Source: Candidatus Altimarinota bacterium
Lineage (GTDB): Bacteria; Patescibacteriota; Gracilibacteria; BD1-5; UBA6164
NCBI GenBank assembly: GCA_027019405.1
Contig: JALUWO010000125.1
Coordinates: 1 to 64,000 of the forward strand
DNA length: 64,000 nucleotides
Reading direction: 5' to 3'
Part shown: positions 43,998 through 54,115 of the stretch, one piece after another
How the letters are laid out: each line of letters opens with the position of its first letter
Numbering within the stretch: position 1 is the stretch's first letter
Notes under the pieces: generated by a model
Told to the model about the DNA's origin: nothing
Database searches by the model: none
What the model saw: only the letters and a program-made list of their open reading frames with translations
Position numbers and translations under genes: made by a program

Positions 43998-45623
43998 TTA
44001 ATTAAAAAATTTAAACATTGACTCTACCCTTTTTTCCAACAAATTTTTATCATTAATTTTTATTATTTGATATAAATCAAATGATTTCAACCTTCAAGTT
44101 ATAAAAAATCTTACAACATTTGAAAATATAATTATATCTACATTATATTTTTTAGCTATATCTTTTAAAAAATTAAAAAAATCCTTTGAATTACCTAAAA
44201 AATCTAAATATTTTTTTATAAAATAATCAACACTAAATCTTAATTGTTTTCTACTAGTATGTCTTATATATTCTTGTAATAAATTGTAATCATAATCTAT
44301 TTCTCAAGTAAAAAAATATCAGTATATATTTAAAAAATCACTATATTTTATTAAATCTTTTCTTGGATTTGATATAATATTATCTCATCTCTCAATTGAC
44401 AAAACATTTAAAAAATAATTTTTATCTTGTTTAATTAAATCAAAAATATCAGAATCATATTCTCTAGAATATTTTTTTAATTCTTCAAATAATTCATTTT
44501 TATTAAAATTTGCAATAATATCTTTACTAAAATAATCTATTTTCTTTTCATCAATCAGTGGACCAGAATTTGATTTTAATTTATTAATTTTTATGTTTTT
44601 ATCTCTAGAGGCTATATTTTTATAATATTTTATAAATTTTTGATAATCTGATTTTATAAAACACATTAAATATTGCTTAATAGCTGAAACTGGATATCAC
44701 TCAGAAGCATAATAACTTAATAAAGCTTGTTTATGTTTTCTTTTACTTAATTTTACTCTAGATTTTCAAGATAAAATTTTTATTGGTGAAATATGTGCAA
44801 ATACTGGCTTTTTAAAGCTAAAAAATTCAAAAAGCTGCATATAAACATTTAATGAAGGTAACCATTCATCTCATCTAATAACATGAGTAATTCACATTAA
44901 TCCATCATCTATAACTGAAGCTAAAAAATAACTAACAGCTTTATCTTGTTTATACAAAATTATATCATTGTCATTTTCATGAATTTTGATATTACCTTTT
45001 ACTATATCATTATAATAAAAAGTATTATTAAAATCTCAGTTTGATTTAAGCCTAATTACAAAAGGTTTATTTAACTTTAAATTTTCCAAAACATCATCTA
45101 AGCTTCTATTTCTCCAAATAGCCCAATGACTATAATACCCTATTCTAGTTTTTAATTTTTTTTGTAAATTTTTTATTTTCTCCAATTCATCAGTAGTTGT
45201 AAAGCAAATATAAGCTTTATTATTTTTCAATAGATATTTCAAATAACTTTTATAGATTTCTATTCTTTTAGATTGTATATAAGGTCAGTTATTTCAGATT
45301 TCATTTCAAAACTTATCCAATCATTCATCAAAATAGACTTGATAGTAATCAAACATTTTTAAAATATTTTCTTTTGCATTTTTTAGTTCTCTTTTTTTAT
45401 CAGTATCATCTATTCTAAGTAAAATTTTTCAATTGGATTTTTTAGCAATTTGTTGAGATACAAGTGAGACATACAAACTTCAGATATGTAAATCTCAAGT
45501 AGGGCTTGGTGCTACTCTTGTAACAACTTCTTGTTCTTGTTTTTTATATTTTTTTTGATAATAATCTATATCTTTTAGATTCTCTGAAAATATATATTTT
45601 ATGATGTCATCTATTTTAGACAT
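43998..45623 (-). CDS. gltX: Glutamyl-tRNA synthetase
   Basis: 541 aa. RVAPSPTGDLHIGSLYVSL (about residues 37-55) holds the HIGH motif, LLRIDDTD follows, and VKLSKRK is the KMSKS equivalent (about residue 286). The Zn-binding region is replaced by CFTTTDELEK. The C-terminal helical anticodon domain is Lys/Asn-rich. It charges tRNA-Glu, and probably tRNA-Gln if no GlnRS exists. First gene of an operon with the hemA-like gene. Confidence 0.93.
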
Positions 45624-45707
45624 AATATAAAAATAATAACTTAATAATATAACTATATATAGATTATTAAATTATCAAATAATAATTTATTTTTCAGGAT
45701 TAAATAA

Positions 45708-45734
45708 TTGACAATAATATATCTTATATATAAT
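45708..45734 (+). promoter_or_regulatory. Promoter of the 107-aa gene
   Basis: TTGACA (45708-45713) and TATAAT (45729-45734), 15 bp apart. The core TTGACAATAATATAT recurs at 47261. Confidence 0.6.
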
Positions 45735-45762
45735 TATTTTTAATAAATCAATAAATAAAGCT

Positions 45763-46086
45763 ATGGAAAAAATTAATTATTCTAAAACTAAAACTTTAAA
45801 AAATATAGAAAAATGATATAAATTTGAATTATCAAAAAAGATATCTGTATTATGATTAAAAGATTCTACATTTAAAAAATGAGATACAATTATTATAAAA
45901 GAAATAAAATTAAAAAAAGATAAGCCTCATAATGTAAATTTTGATATTATAAGAGAAGGAGAAAAAATCAAAAATATAAATATGAGTTGATGAGTATTTT
46001 TAAGTAATTTTGTAAATGAAATTGATTCTAATTTAATTATTTTAAAATCAGAAACAAAAGAAAAAATTGATAAAATAATAAAATAA
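45763..46086 (+). CDS. Hypothetical protein (107 aa)
   Basis: ATG 45763 to TAA 46084-46086. It has four TGA glycines, a basic N-terminus, and beta-strand/turn alternation (FELSKKISVLGLKDSTFKKG). No motif or membrane segment is recognised. Single gene between its own promoter and a terminator hairpin. Confidence 0.55.
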
Positions 46087-46122
46087 AAAAGTGTATAAAT
46101 AATAATTTATACACTTTTTTAT
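46087..46122. terminator. Bidirectional terminator
   Basis: AAAAAGTGTATAAAT/ATTTATACACTTTTT palindrome. Confidence 0.75.
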
Positions 46123-46124
46123 TT

Positions 46125-47186
46125 TTAAATTTTATTAAATAATTCTATAAATCTTTCTATTTTTTCTTTGTTTTCTCATCAAAATATATTAAATTCTCAT
46201 TGTATACCTGTTCTAAAAATATTTTTAACACTATAATTTTCATAATTAAATAATCTTTCCAATTTTATATTTAATTCTTTAAAATAAGTATAAAGTTCTA
46301 CTATCTGTATAGATTCATCTTTAGTTAATTTTATCATTCAATTATTAAATAAAAATTCTATTCTTCAACTAATATCAAAAGGAAAATCTTTAATAATATT
46401 TTTATCTTTTTTTTCTATAATTAATTTAAGAAATAATTCTACTAACTTATATTGTAATGCTCTTAATGGTCAATGCTTAAAACCATAATAATTTTTATTA
46501 TCAAACCTAATAATTCATCATTTTTCATCTAAATTAAATGAAGCTAATAAATTATTTCTATGATTTTTACCTTTTATATAATCTTGTTTAAAATAGTTTT
46601 TAATTCATTTCTTAAATTTTTTAAATATAGAATTATCTAAAATAATATCTTCCAACATTTGTAATTTAAATTTTTCTAATATTTCTTTGTTTCATCAAAT
46701 AAAATATGCATCTAATAATCTATCAGGAAAATATTTTCATTTATATTTATATAATTCATCTTGATTATGCAAAACATCTATATATTCTCAATCAATTTGA
46801 ATAGAATCTATATTTTTTCAAATCTCTATATTATCTTCTATCTCATAAATTTCTCAATTATTTCAGATTTCAAAATAAGAATTATCTTCTATTACTCATT
46901 TATTTTTATAAACAACTTCTTTTATAATATCTCTTATATCTTCATCTAATAATTCACTATTATTATTACATATAAGTAAATCTATACTAGATTCTCAATT
47001 ATTTAATTTATCAAATCTAGAATCACTACCATAACAACTAATAGCTAAATCATTATTAATTATATTTGCTACTCTATTTGAAACATTATAAAGTCATAGT
47101 TGAATAATATCTGACATAGTATCTAAATGACTTTTTCTAAAATGTTTTAAAACTAACTCATTATCAAAAAATTTTTCTCTAAACAT
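46125..47186 (-). CDS. Nucleotidyltransferase-like protein (353 aa)
   Basis: CYGSDSRFDKLNNGESSIDL (about residues 40-59) follows the nucleotidyltransferase pattern: Gly-Ser, then Asp in the next strand. Only one of the usual Asp pair is evident. The rest is helical with FKHGPLRALQYKLVELFLK and RIEFLF. Residues 60-200 hold a beta-rich insert (GEIYEIEDNIEIGKNIDSIQ). It could modify a protein or RNA end, or be an inactive relative. It is divergent from the RNB-B gene at 47325. Confidence 0.5.
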
Positions 47187-47260
47187 ATATTTTTAAAAAT
47201 AAATATTATTTATTAATTTATTTAATTATACAAAGATATAATGATTTATCAAATGATAGA

Positions 47261-47320
47261 TTGACAATAATATATATATCTATATATTTAAAATAGTAAT
47301 ATAAATCTAGAAAAGGAGGT
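47261..47320 (+). promoter_or_regulatory. Promoter and Shine-Dalgarno of the standard-code RNB gene
   Basis: TTGACA (47261-47266), 16 bp, TATATT (47283-47288). AGGAGGT (47314-47320) lies 4 nt before the ATG: a strong SD, absent from TGA-using neighbours. Confidence 0.7.
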
Positions 47321-47324
47321 AATA

Positions 47325-48647
47325 ATGCTAGGATATAATATATTACAACAATATAAAATTGATGATAAAAAAATCATTGAAAAAAATCTTTTTAGGCCTG
47401 TTATATATGGAATAAGTATAGATAATAACAATACATCTATACTAGATGATGGAATATCTTTCAGCAAAAAAAATAATATTTATATATTAAAATTTTGTGT
47501 ATCTGATATAACAGAGTTTTTAAATTCAGATTCTGATTTAATACTAAAAGCAAAAAAAACAAGAAGTGAGAAAGAAAATATTTTTTTATTTCCATTAGAA
47601 ATTAAAAAAGCTTTTAGTTTAAATAAAAATAAAATAAAATTATCAATTACAATTGAAATACAACTAAATGAAAAATATAAAGTAATTGATACAAAAGTTT
47701 ATGAATCTGCTTTTATAAATAAAGAAAATTTTTCTTATGATAAAGTTGATAGAGTTCTATTATCAAATCCAGATAAAAACTCATTGATTTTTCAACTTTC
47801 TAAATTATCTGAAAATTTATATTATCAAAGATTTAAAACAAAAAAAGTACTTGATTCAAAAGCAATTTTAAGAGAGATAGTAATACTTGCAAATCAACAA
47901 ATGGCATATTATTGTAATGAAAAAAACATACAATGTATATATGAAAATCAAACAATAAAATGTTATAAAAAATATAGTTTAAAACAAACAAACTATTTAA
48001 CATTTAGTTCACCTATGAGAAAACTTGCTGATTTAATAAATCACTATCAAATAAAAAAAGGCTTAAAAGAAACAAGTAAAAATACAATAGTTTATCCTTA
48101 TACTAAAGATAAATTAGAAAATTTAGTTAAGGATTTAAATAAAGATAATTGCTTAAGTGATTATAAATATATAATTAGAAAGGAAGTATTAACTGCAATA
48201 AAAGAAAAACAAAAAATAAATCAAGATATTCTAGATAAAGTACTAATTGAAATAAAACAAGGTAGAATTGAAATTTTTATGATATTTTACATAATATTTT
48301 CTCTATATACAGATAATTCAATAAAAGAAGTACTTATAAAAAACCTAAAAAATAATGCTATTAAAAATTGGGAACTATCATTATTTAGATTCTTAAAAAA
48401 AAGAAGTTGTTTAGATATAGAAATAGATTACCCTTTTAATAATAATGTAAAAAATAGTAAAGGTTTTTATAAAACAAAAGTACAAAGTCAAAAAAAATCT
48501 AGAATAATTCTACACATGGATAAAAAACTTTTTTACTTTCATAGTAAAAAATCAGGTAGTAAAGCTTTTTCCAAAAACACCATGGTAAAAGTCTTAACTA
48601 AAATACACAAATATATCATACAAAATAATCTAGATATTTTTAAATGA
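47325..48647 (+). CDS. RNB-domain ribonuclease-like protein that ends in TGA (RNB-B)
   Basis: 440 aa with no internal TGA; its few glycines are GGN. The stop is TGA at 48645-48647, followed 13 bp later by a hairpin terminator. In code 25 the frame would run on about 45 codons through that hairpin. RNB features: ISIDNNNTSILDDGIS (residues 30-45) and SSPMRKLADLINHYQI (about 228-243). One Asp of the D-x5-D-x-DD metal site is Ile, so activity may be altered. The C-terminal 170 residues, helical and basic, differ from those of the RNB gene at 35710. GC is as low as in the host, so the donor would be an AT-rich standard-code genome, for instance a phage or relative. Confidence 0.8.
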   Translation: MLGYNILQQYKIDDKKIIEKNLFRPVIYGISIDNNNTSILDDGISFSKKNNIYILKFCVSDITEFLNSDSDLILKAKKTRSEKENIFLFPLEIKKAFSLNKNKIKLSITIEIQLNEKYKVIDTKVYESAFINKENFSYDKVDRVLLSNPDKNSLIFQLSKLSENLYYQRFKTKKVLDSKAILREIVILANQQMAYYCNEKNIQCIYENQTIKCYKKYSLKQTNYLTFSSPMRKLADLINHYQIKKGLKETSKNTIVYPYTKDKLENLVKDLNKDNCLSDYKYIIRKEVLTAIKEKQKINQDILDKVLIEIKQGRIEIFMIFYIIFSLYTDNSIKEVLIKNLKNNAIKNWELSLFRFLKKRSCLDIEIDYPFNNNVKNSKGFYKTKVQSQKKSRIILHMDKKLFYFHSKKSGSKAFSKNTMVKVLTKIHKYIIQNNLDIFK

Positions 48648-48657
48648 TTATATTTAT

Positions 48658-48690
48658 ATAAAAGCCAAGTTTTAATACTTGGCTTTTTCT
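48658..48690. terminator. Terminator after RNB-B
   Basis: AAAAGCCAAG/CTTGGCTTTT hairpin with T-tail. It also ends the convergent 1022-aa gene. Confidence 0.8.
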
Positions 48691-48692
48691 TT

Positions 48693-51600
48693 TTATTCAG
48701 CTATTCTAATATAATCTTTTGAAACTCAACCTGGTATAATAACTTCTGGATGAGTAAAAAGTTTTTTTTGTTTTTCTATAGATAATTTATTATATTGTTC
48801 TAATGTAATAGCTCATTTCCAATATTCTTGTCAATCAACTTCTGCTTTCCCTCAAGCAATTAATAAATAATCTGAATCTTTAGTTACAATATCTGCATCA
48901 ACTACTAAAGCTTTTTTAGGATCAACTTTTATTTCTAAACAAACTCATCATTTTCATTGATTTTCTTCTCAATTTAATTTCTTTTTAGGATAAGCATATA
49001 TTACATTTTCTCTTGAAAATCATTTTGGAGCTGTCTTATTATACTGTTTTGCTATTTCTAAATTTGTAATAGAAGCATTAGCTGCTACATAAATATCTTT
49101 TTCAATCAATTTTCATCTAGGAATTAATCAATTAATAGCTATTTTTGCTAATCAGCTAAATGAAGTATAATGGTATACACTTACATAATTTGAAGGAATT
49201 TTCTCAAAATTTGAAGAATTAAATGAATAATCATTATATTTAGATAAAGCTTTTCAAGATAAAATAGTTTTTGAATCTAAATTACTAAAAAATCTTAAAT
49301 CTTTAGGAGCATTTATAACAAAATCATAAAATGTTGTTTTTTTATAATATCAATTTTTTATTAAATTAGAATATAATAATAAAATATCTTTAGGTAACAC
49401 AACTCATTGTTTATCTAATTTTTTTAAATCCTCTAAACTAATATATTTTGAAACAAATTCAATTAATTTAATATTATTTTTTGACTCTGATCATAATCAT
49501 CTCAAAATCTTTATTTTTTGATTATATATATCCAATTTTTCTAAATATTCTTTATATACAAAATCTGGTTTTATAAAATTATAATCTTTAGAAGAATCTA
49601 AAGGTATAAATAATCTTGATTTATATGGATTTCAATTTTCATCTTTTATCATAAAATAAACAATATATCATGCCTTTGATGAAACTCAACTATAATCAGA
49701 ATTTAAATTATCAATATTTAATAATCAATCTTTTTTTATATCTCACTTATCAATAAATTTAAACTCTATATTTTCATTATATAATTCTAAACCATTAGAT
49801 TTTAATATTTTTCTTACAATTCTTTTTCATTTTTTTATTCATCAAAATCATTTTTGTATTAATATATCTTGTAATTTTTTATTTGTATATTCTATTTCAT
49901 CAAATCATCTCCACATTCTTGAAATAAATTCTTTCTTATTATTTCATAATTCTAACCATCATTTTTTATCTACAAATTTTATTAATTTACTCAATCAACT
50001 CTTTGTTCAATTTTTATAATTATTTTCCTCCCAATGTTTAAATTCTTTAGAATCTTTTATTGCAAAATAAATATTTTTTAAAAATTTTTTAGGATCTTTA
50101 TCTTTATTAAACTGTTCTACAGCATTAAAAACAATTACATCATATTGACTGAACCTATTGGAATCAGACAAACTTTCAATCATAAAATTATTGATAATTC
50201 AGTCTAAGTTATCCTTTGTTGATAAAACAATATACTTATGTAAATTTTCAAATGATGCTCTAGCAATTATATCTGCAATTGAATAATAACTTATAGTTTT
50301 ATTTTCAAATCATTTTATTTTAAAAGTCTCTAATTTAAATTTAGCATCAATTCAATATCAATTAGATAATGAATCTAAAGTTTTTAATAAATTTAAAATA
50401 GAATCAATTCATTTTTTTTCTGAATCAAATAATAAATTATCTTTATTATCAAAAGTAATATTTAATTTATTTATCTCTTCTTTCGTAAATTTTGTTGATA
50501 AATATTTAAAATATTGGTTAAAAAAAGTATAAATTTCTTTTTTATTATCTAAAGAGTCTAAATTAATATTAACAGTTAAATTAATTTTTTCTCATTTTTC
50601 CAATCATTTTATTTGTTTTTTTATAGAATCAATATCTATAGAATCTTTTATTTTTCAATCTAATTTTAATAAATCTAAATCAGAATATCTTTTAATTTTT
50701 AATTTACTTATTCAGTTATTAACTACTTGTGTACTATTATTTATAACTCAATTAAATTTATTCTCATATTTTTTTAACAAACTAAAAATTTTTTCTTTTG
50801 AAAATCATAATTTTTCTAATTTATTAAAAACTTTTACAAATTTTCATGATTTTATAAGTCATTGAGCTCAAAAATATGTTGTAATTAATCAAACAGCTCA
50901 AAAAATATTATCTAAATAACTTTTAGACATAACATAATCCAACTCTTCTCACTTTAAAACTCCATACATTTTCATTGTTTTTATAGTTCATTCATAGTCA
51001 GAGAATAAATCATTTAAATCGCTTGGAACACTTGTTAAAGCTCAAGCATAAGGTAATAACATAGTAGAAACAAATGCAATATATTTTATCATTATATTTC
51101 ATTCTAATTCTCTATCTTTTTGAGAAAGCATATCTACTCAAATAACTTTTTTTATATTATTTCTCTCTAAAATAGGAATATCTAAATCACTTTCATAATC
51201 AAATATAACTTGTGTAGAAAAAAATCATTCATCAAAATCTCAATTTTCATCAACTTTTGAATTAAACATTTCTTCTATTTCTTCTATTTTTTTTTCTTTT
51301 AAAAAATATCAAAAATCTATTTTATCTCTATGTATATATATATTTGCAGTTGGTAATAATTTATAATTTATAAAACCTAAATAATCTCAAACTTTATCAT
51401 TTATTATCCATCTATAAGAAAGAATATTATCTCATCTAGTTTTTGCTTCTTTTAAAACATTATCTACTACATCTACAGACTTTAAAACTTTAATTTTAAT
51501 TGATTTTTTAATTTTATTTAAAATATTTGAATTTAATCATTCTAAATTATTATTTATATACTTCATATATCACAACAATAACTTAAAATAATTAAGATTT

Positions 51601-51761
51601 AATTTTGATAAAATATCTGCTTTTTCTTTAAATTTTTTGATATCACTATTAGAAAAATTAAAATAATTAAAAACCTCCTTAGATTGTTTTTCTAAGTTAT
51701 TCTTTAATTCCCCTTTTATATCATTATTTTCAATTAATTTATTATTTGATTCTAAAGTCAT
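48693..51761 (-). CDS. Large protein with C-terminal ADP-ribosyltransferase-like domain (1022 aa)
   Basis: One 1023-codon frame. The N-terminal 220 residues are helical. Around residues 230-310 lie two hydrophobic stretches (MIKYIAFVSTMLLPYAGALT and FGAVGLITTYFGAQGLIKSG) that could be membrane-inserting. A long alpha/beta middle follows. The last 165 residues show an ART-like pattern: VYHYTSFSGLAKIAINGLIP (H-Y), IYVAANASITN, then HPEVIIPGG with the final Glu. This H-Y-E order occurs in diphtheria-type ADP-ribosyltransferase toxins and in DarT or Tpt1 relatives. No signal peptide. It could be an effector or an immunity/defence enzyme. The N-terminus is unrecognised. It uses TGA throughout. Confidence 0.65.
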
Positions 51762-51833
51762 TTTATTTTACACAATATATAGGTATTCATATATAATTAT
51801 TATCTCATATTTTTCTAAAATATACAAAATTTA

Positions 51834-51866
51834 AAAGCCTGAATATAAAATTCAGGCTTTTTTTAA
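51834..51866. terminator. Terminator downstream of the zinc-ribbon gene
   Basis: AAAGCCTGAAT/ATTCAGGCTTT hairpin with runs of A and T on both sides. Confidence 0.75.
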
Positions 51867-52225
51867 AACATATCATCATTAAAAGCTTTTTTACAACTTT
51901 CAGAACAATATATTTTTCCATTTACATATGGAACAACTCCTTTTATTTTTTTATGTGTCCACTCATTACAATAGACACATCTTACAAGATTAAACTCTTG
52001 AACCAAAGAAGATACTTTTTCTTGATTTTGCTCTATTTCAAGTCTAAGATTTTTAGCTTCTTCTGCATCTTTTTCAAAGTTATCCATAGGCCATTGTTCC
52101 CCATAAGAAAAGACAATTTTATCATCATCTTGAGAATTAATATTATCAAGTTTAGAAAGTAAGACTGAAACCTGATTCTCAAAATAATTTGCTTCTTGAA
52201 CAACAGCAGTAATATAAGTAGACAT
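51863..52225 (-). CDS. Zinc-ribbon protein (120 aa), standard-code gene
   Basis: ATG 52225, preceded by an SD (TGGAGGTT), to TAA 51863-51865. No TGA; glycines are GGA or GGG. A coiled-coil N-terminal 80 residues (EANYFENQVSVLLSKLDN, then a Glu/Gln-rich helix) precedes a treble-clef-like finger, CVYCNEW-x15-CSESC-KKAF (residues 83-115). Possible DNA- or protein-binding adaptor. It has its own promoter and a terminator, so it is a single-gene unit. Confidence 0.7.
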   Translation of the reverse strand: MSTYITAVVQEANYFENQVSVLLSKLDNINSQDDDKIVFSYGEQWPMDNFEKDAEEAKNLRLEIEQNQEKVSSLVQEFNLVRCVYCNEWTHKKIKGVVPYVNGKIYCSESCKKAFNDDMF

Positions 52226-52264
52226 AACTAACCTCCAAGTTTTATTTTTATTTTAGTATCTTAA

Positions 52265-52292
52265 ATTATACTAAAAATAATATATAAGTCAA
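52265..52292 (-). promoter_or_regulatory. Promoter of the zinc-ribbon gene
   Basis: Minus strand TTGACT (52287-52292), 16 bp, TATAAT (52265-52270). Confidence 0.7.
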
Positions 52293-52360
52293 TATTATAT
52301 TATTTGAAAAAAATAATTTATTATATAACTTATTAATAATTAGTTTTTTAATAAAAATTC

Positions 52361-53281
52361 ATGAAAAAAATATTAATATTATTTATTTTCTTTACTTTAT
52401 CTTTAAATTTAATCTTTGCATCAAATTCTAAATTAGAATGATATAAATACCTAGTTCCTGCTTACTGGTGGTCTTTTGGATACAATAATGATTTATTAAA
52501 TTTAAAAGATGCTGTTATTATTTTAAATCCAAGTAACTGAGAATTCTCTTCTTCTGAACCTGTTTTTATTGATTTAATTCAAAGATCAAAATATAATAAT
52601 AATTTAGTTATATGATATGTCTATACTTGATACTGAAAAAGAAATTTTCTAGATATAAAAAATAATATAGATAATTATCTAAAATTTTATAATATAGACT
52701 GATTCTTTTTAGATGAAGCTTCTAGTTCAAAAGATAAAATAGATTTTTATAAAAAAATATATAATTATATTAAATCTAAAGATAAAAATTTATTAGTTTT
52801 TCTAAATCCTTGAATAACTCCTGATAAGTGATATTTAAATATTTCAGATAATATTATCATTTATGAAAATCCATGTAATAATTATAAAGATTTTTTTCCT
52901 CCTATTTGGTTAAAAAATTATCCTAATAGTAAGTTTAGTTTTTTATGACTAGAATGTAATCAAGAAGATAATAAAAAATTAACACAAAAATATGGTAAAT
53001 ATTTAACTTACTTTACAGAAGACTGAAAAGATTGAAATCCATGGGATACTTTTAGTAAATATTATAATAAAAAAACAAAAGAAATTAATAAACAAAAAAT
53101 AGAAGCAAAAAAAACAAGTACTTCAACAGAAACAATTAAAAAAGAAATTAAAAATTCCCCTTTAGTAAATAAATCTATAATAAAAACTAAATCATTACCT
53201 ACTGAAAATCAAAATAAAACTTTATTTTATATAATTTGATTATTATCAATAATAATATTAATTTTATTAATTAAAAGATAA
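52361..53281 (+). CDS. Secreted spherulin-4-like protein, C-terminal membrane anchor
   Basis: 306 aa. A signal peptide (to about residue 20) is followed by a spherulation-specific family 4 barrel: VPAYWWSFGYNNDL, ILNPSNGEFSSSEP, VIGYVYTGYGKRN, IDGFFLDEASSS and VFLNPGITPDKGY in the family order. It shares a fold with polygalactosaminidases and may hydrolyse a surface glycan. The tail is a Lys/Thr-rich linker, a single membrane helix (LFYIIGLLSIIILILLIKR) and a basic end, so the enzyme stays attached to the cell surface. Confidence 0.8.
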
Positions 53282-53282
53282 A

Positions 53283-53322
53283 AAAAGAAATTCTAAAATA
53301 TTTTAGAATTTCTTTTTCTTTT
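53283..53322. terminator. Terminator after the spherulin-4-like gene
   Basis: AAAAAGAAATTCTAAAAT and its complement form a perfect inverted repeat. Confidence 0.75.
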
Positions 53323-53388
53323 ATCACATATTCTCCTTTTAACAACTATTTCTATATAAGTTGTAAAAGTTGAATGCTGTTTATATCT

Positions 53389-53863
53389 TGGTGGAGCTAG
53401 ACGGATTTGAACCGACATCTCAGAAGGCCTTGAGTATACTTCTACTATTATATTTTAGCTTAAATAATTTAGAAAAATAAAAAGCTAAACACAAAATAAT
53501 TCCAAATAAAATTTTATTATTATTTCTAATATTGGAAAAATTTCAAAAAACCATATTAGAAAAGATTTAATTTAATAATTTTATAAAACTCCTAAATCCT
53601 AAAGATTTTTATAAAATTTGTAGCAGATCAATTGATACTCATCCCTTAGGAAGGCTACAGTCAGTTCCCTATTATGTGGGAGTGACTATGCTACAGCTAA
53701 AGCAGGAGCTTTAAATGCAGCTGCAAAGTTAGCTAAGCTAGCTTTTGCTCTGTTATAAGTTTTAGCACTTATTGTTGTTTGTATTGATTAAAGGAGGTTA
53801 CAAACATCCCCCTAATAGCATATACCCAAGGCAATTCTCCTGATAGAAACCAAGATTAGCCCC
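53389..53863 (-). ncRNA. ssrA: Transfer-messenger RNA
   Basis: Minus strand. The 5' GGGGCTA pairs with TAGCTCC before an encoded CCA end. The third pair is G-U (G3-U70), the alanine identity element. The T-loop reads GGTTCAAATCC. An internal frame ends in ...FAAAFKAPALAVA then TAG, so the degradation tag has the usual Ala-rich hydrophobic end (ALAVA). Read back to the nearest upstream in-frame stop it could reach about 35 residues, longer than most tags, but the resume codon is not certain. The tag has no Gly and the stop is UAG, as needed where UGA is sense. It rescues stalled ribosomes together with SmpB (not in window). Confidence 0.92.
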
Positions 53864-53917
53864 AGTAAAAAAAGTATATCAAAAATAAATAAAAAGTAAA
53901 ATAAAAATAGCTAACCT

Positions 53918-53941
53918 ACAATAGGTATAGCTAATTTTTCT
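53918..53941 (-). terminator. Terminator of the two-gene operon
   Basis: TAGCTAxCCTA/TAGGxTAGCTA stem in AT-rich flanks at the end of the 58-aa gene. Its last codon and stop (TTAG) form part of the stem. Confidence 0.65.
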
Positions 53942-54107
53942 TTATATACTGAAATTCTAAACCATTAGATTTCAATAAAATATTTAACTCCTTTTTAGTT
54001 TTTCTTTTAAAATTTAAATTAAAATAATCAGAATCTTTTATTCTAACAATTTTATAAAACTTAAAACTATAACAAGTAACAGAATTTGAATTTCTTACTA
54101 TAATCAA
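53931..54107 (-). CDS. 58-aa protein downstream of the 148-aa gene
   Basis: Frame from TTG 54107 (3 nt after AGGAGGG) to TAG 53931-53933; an ATT start one codon later is possible. No TGA; one Gly, GGT. It is basic with a KKELNILLKSNGLEFQYIKK end, mildly recalling small HicA-like or RNA-binding proteins, too weak to name. The SD overlaps the stop of the 148-aa gene, so the two are coupled. Confidence 0.5.
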   Translation of the reverse strand: MIIVRNSNSVTCYSFKFYKIVRIKDSDYFNLNFKRKTKKELNILLKSNGLEFQYIKKN

Positions 54108-54115
54108 GATCCCTC

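Noticed and set aside
46761-46949. 62-aa plus-strand ORF
   Set aside because: Hydrophobic shadow of the minus-strand nucleotidyltransferase-like gene.
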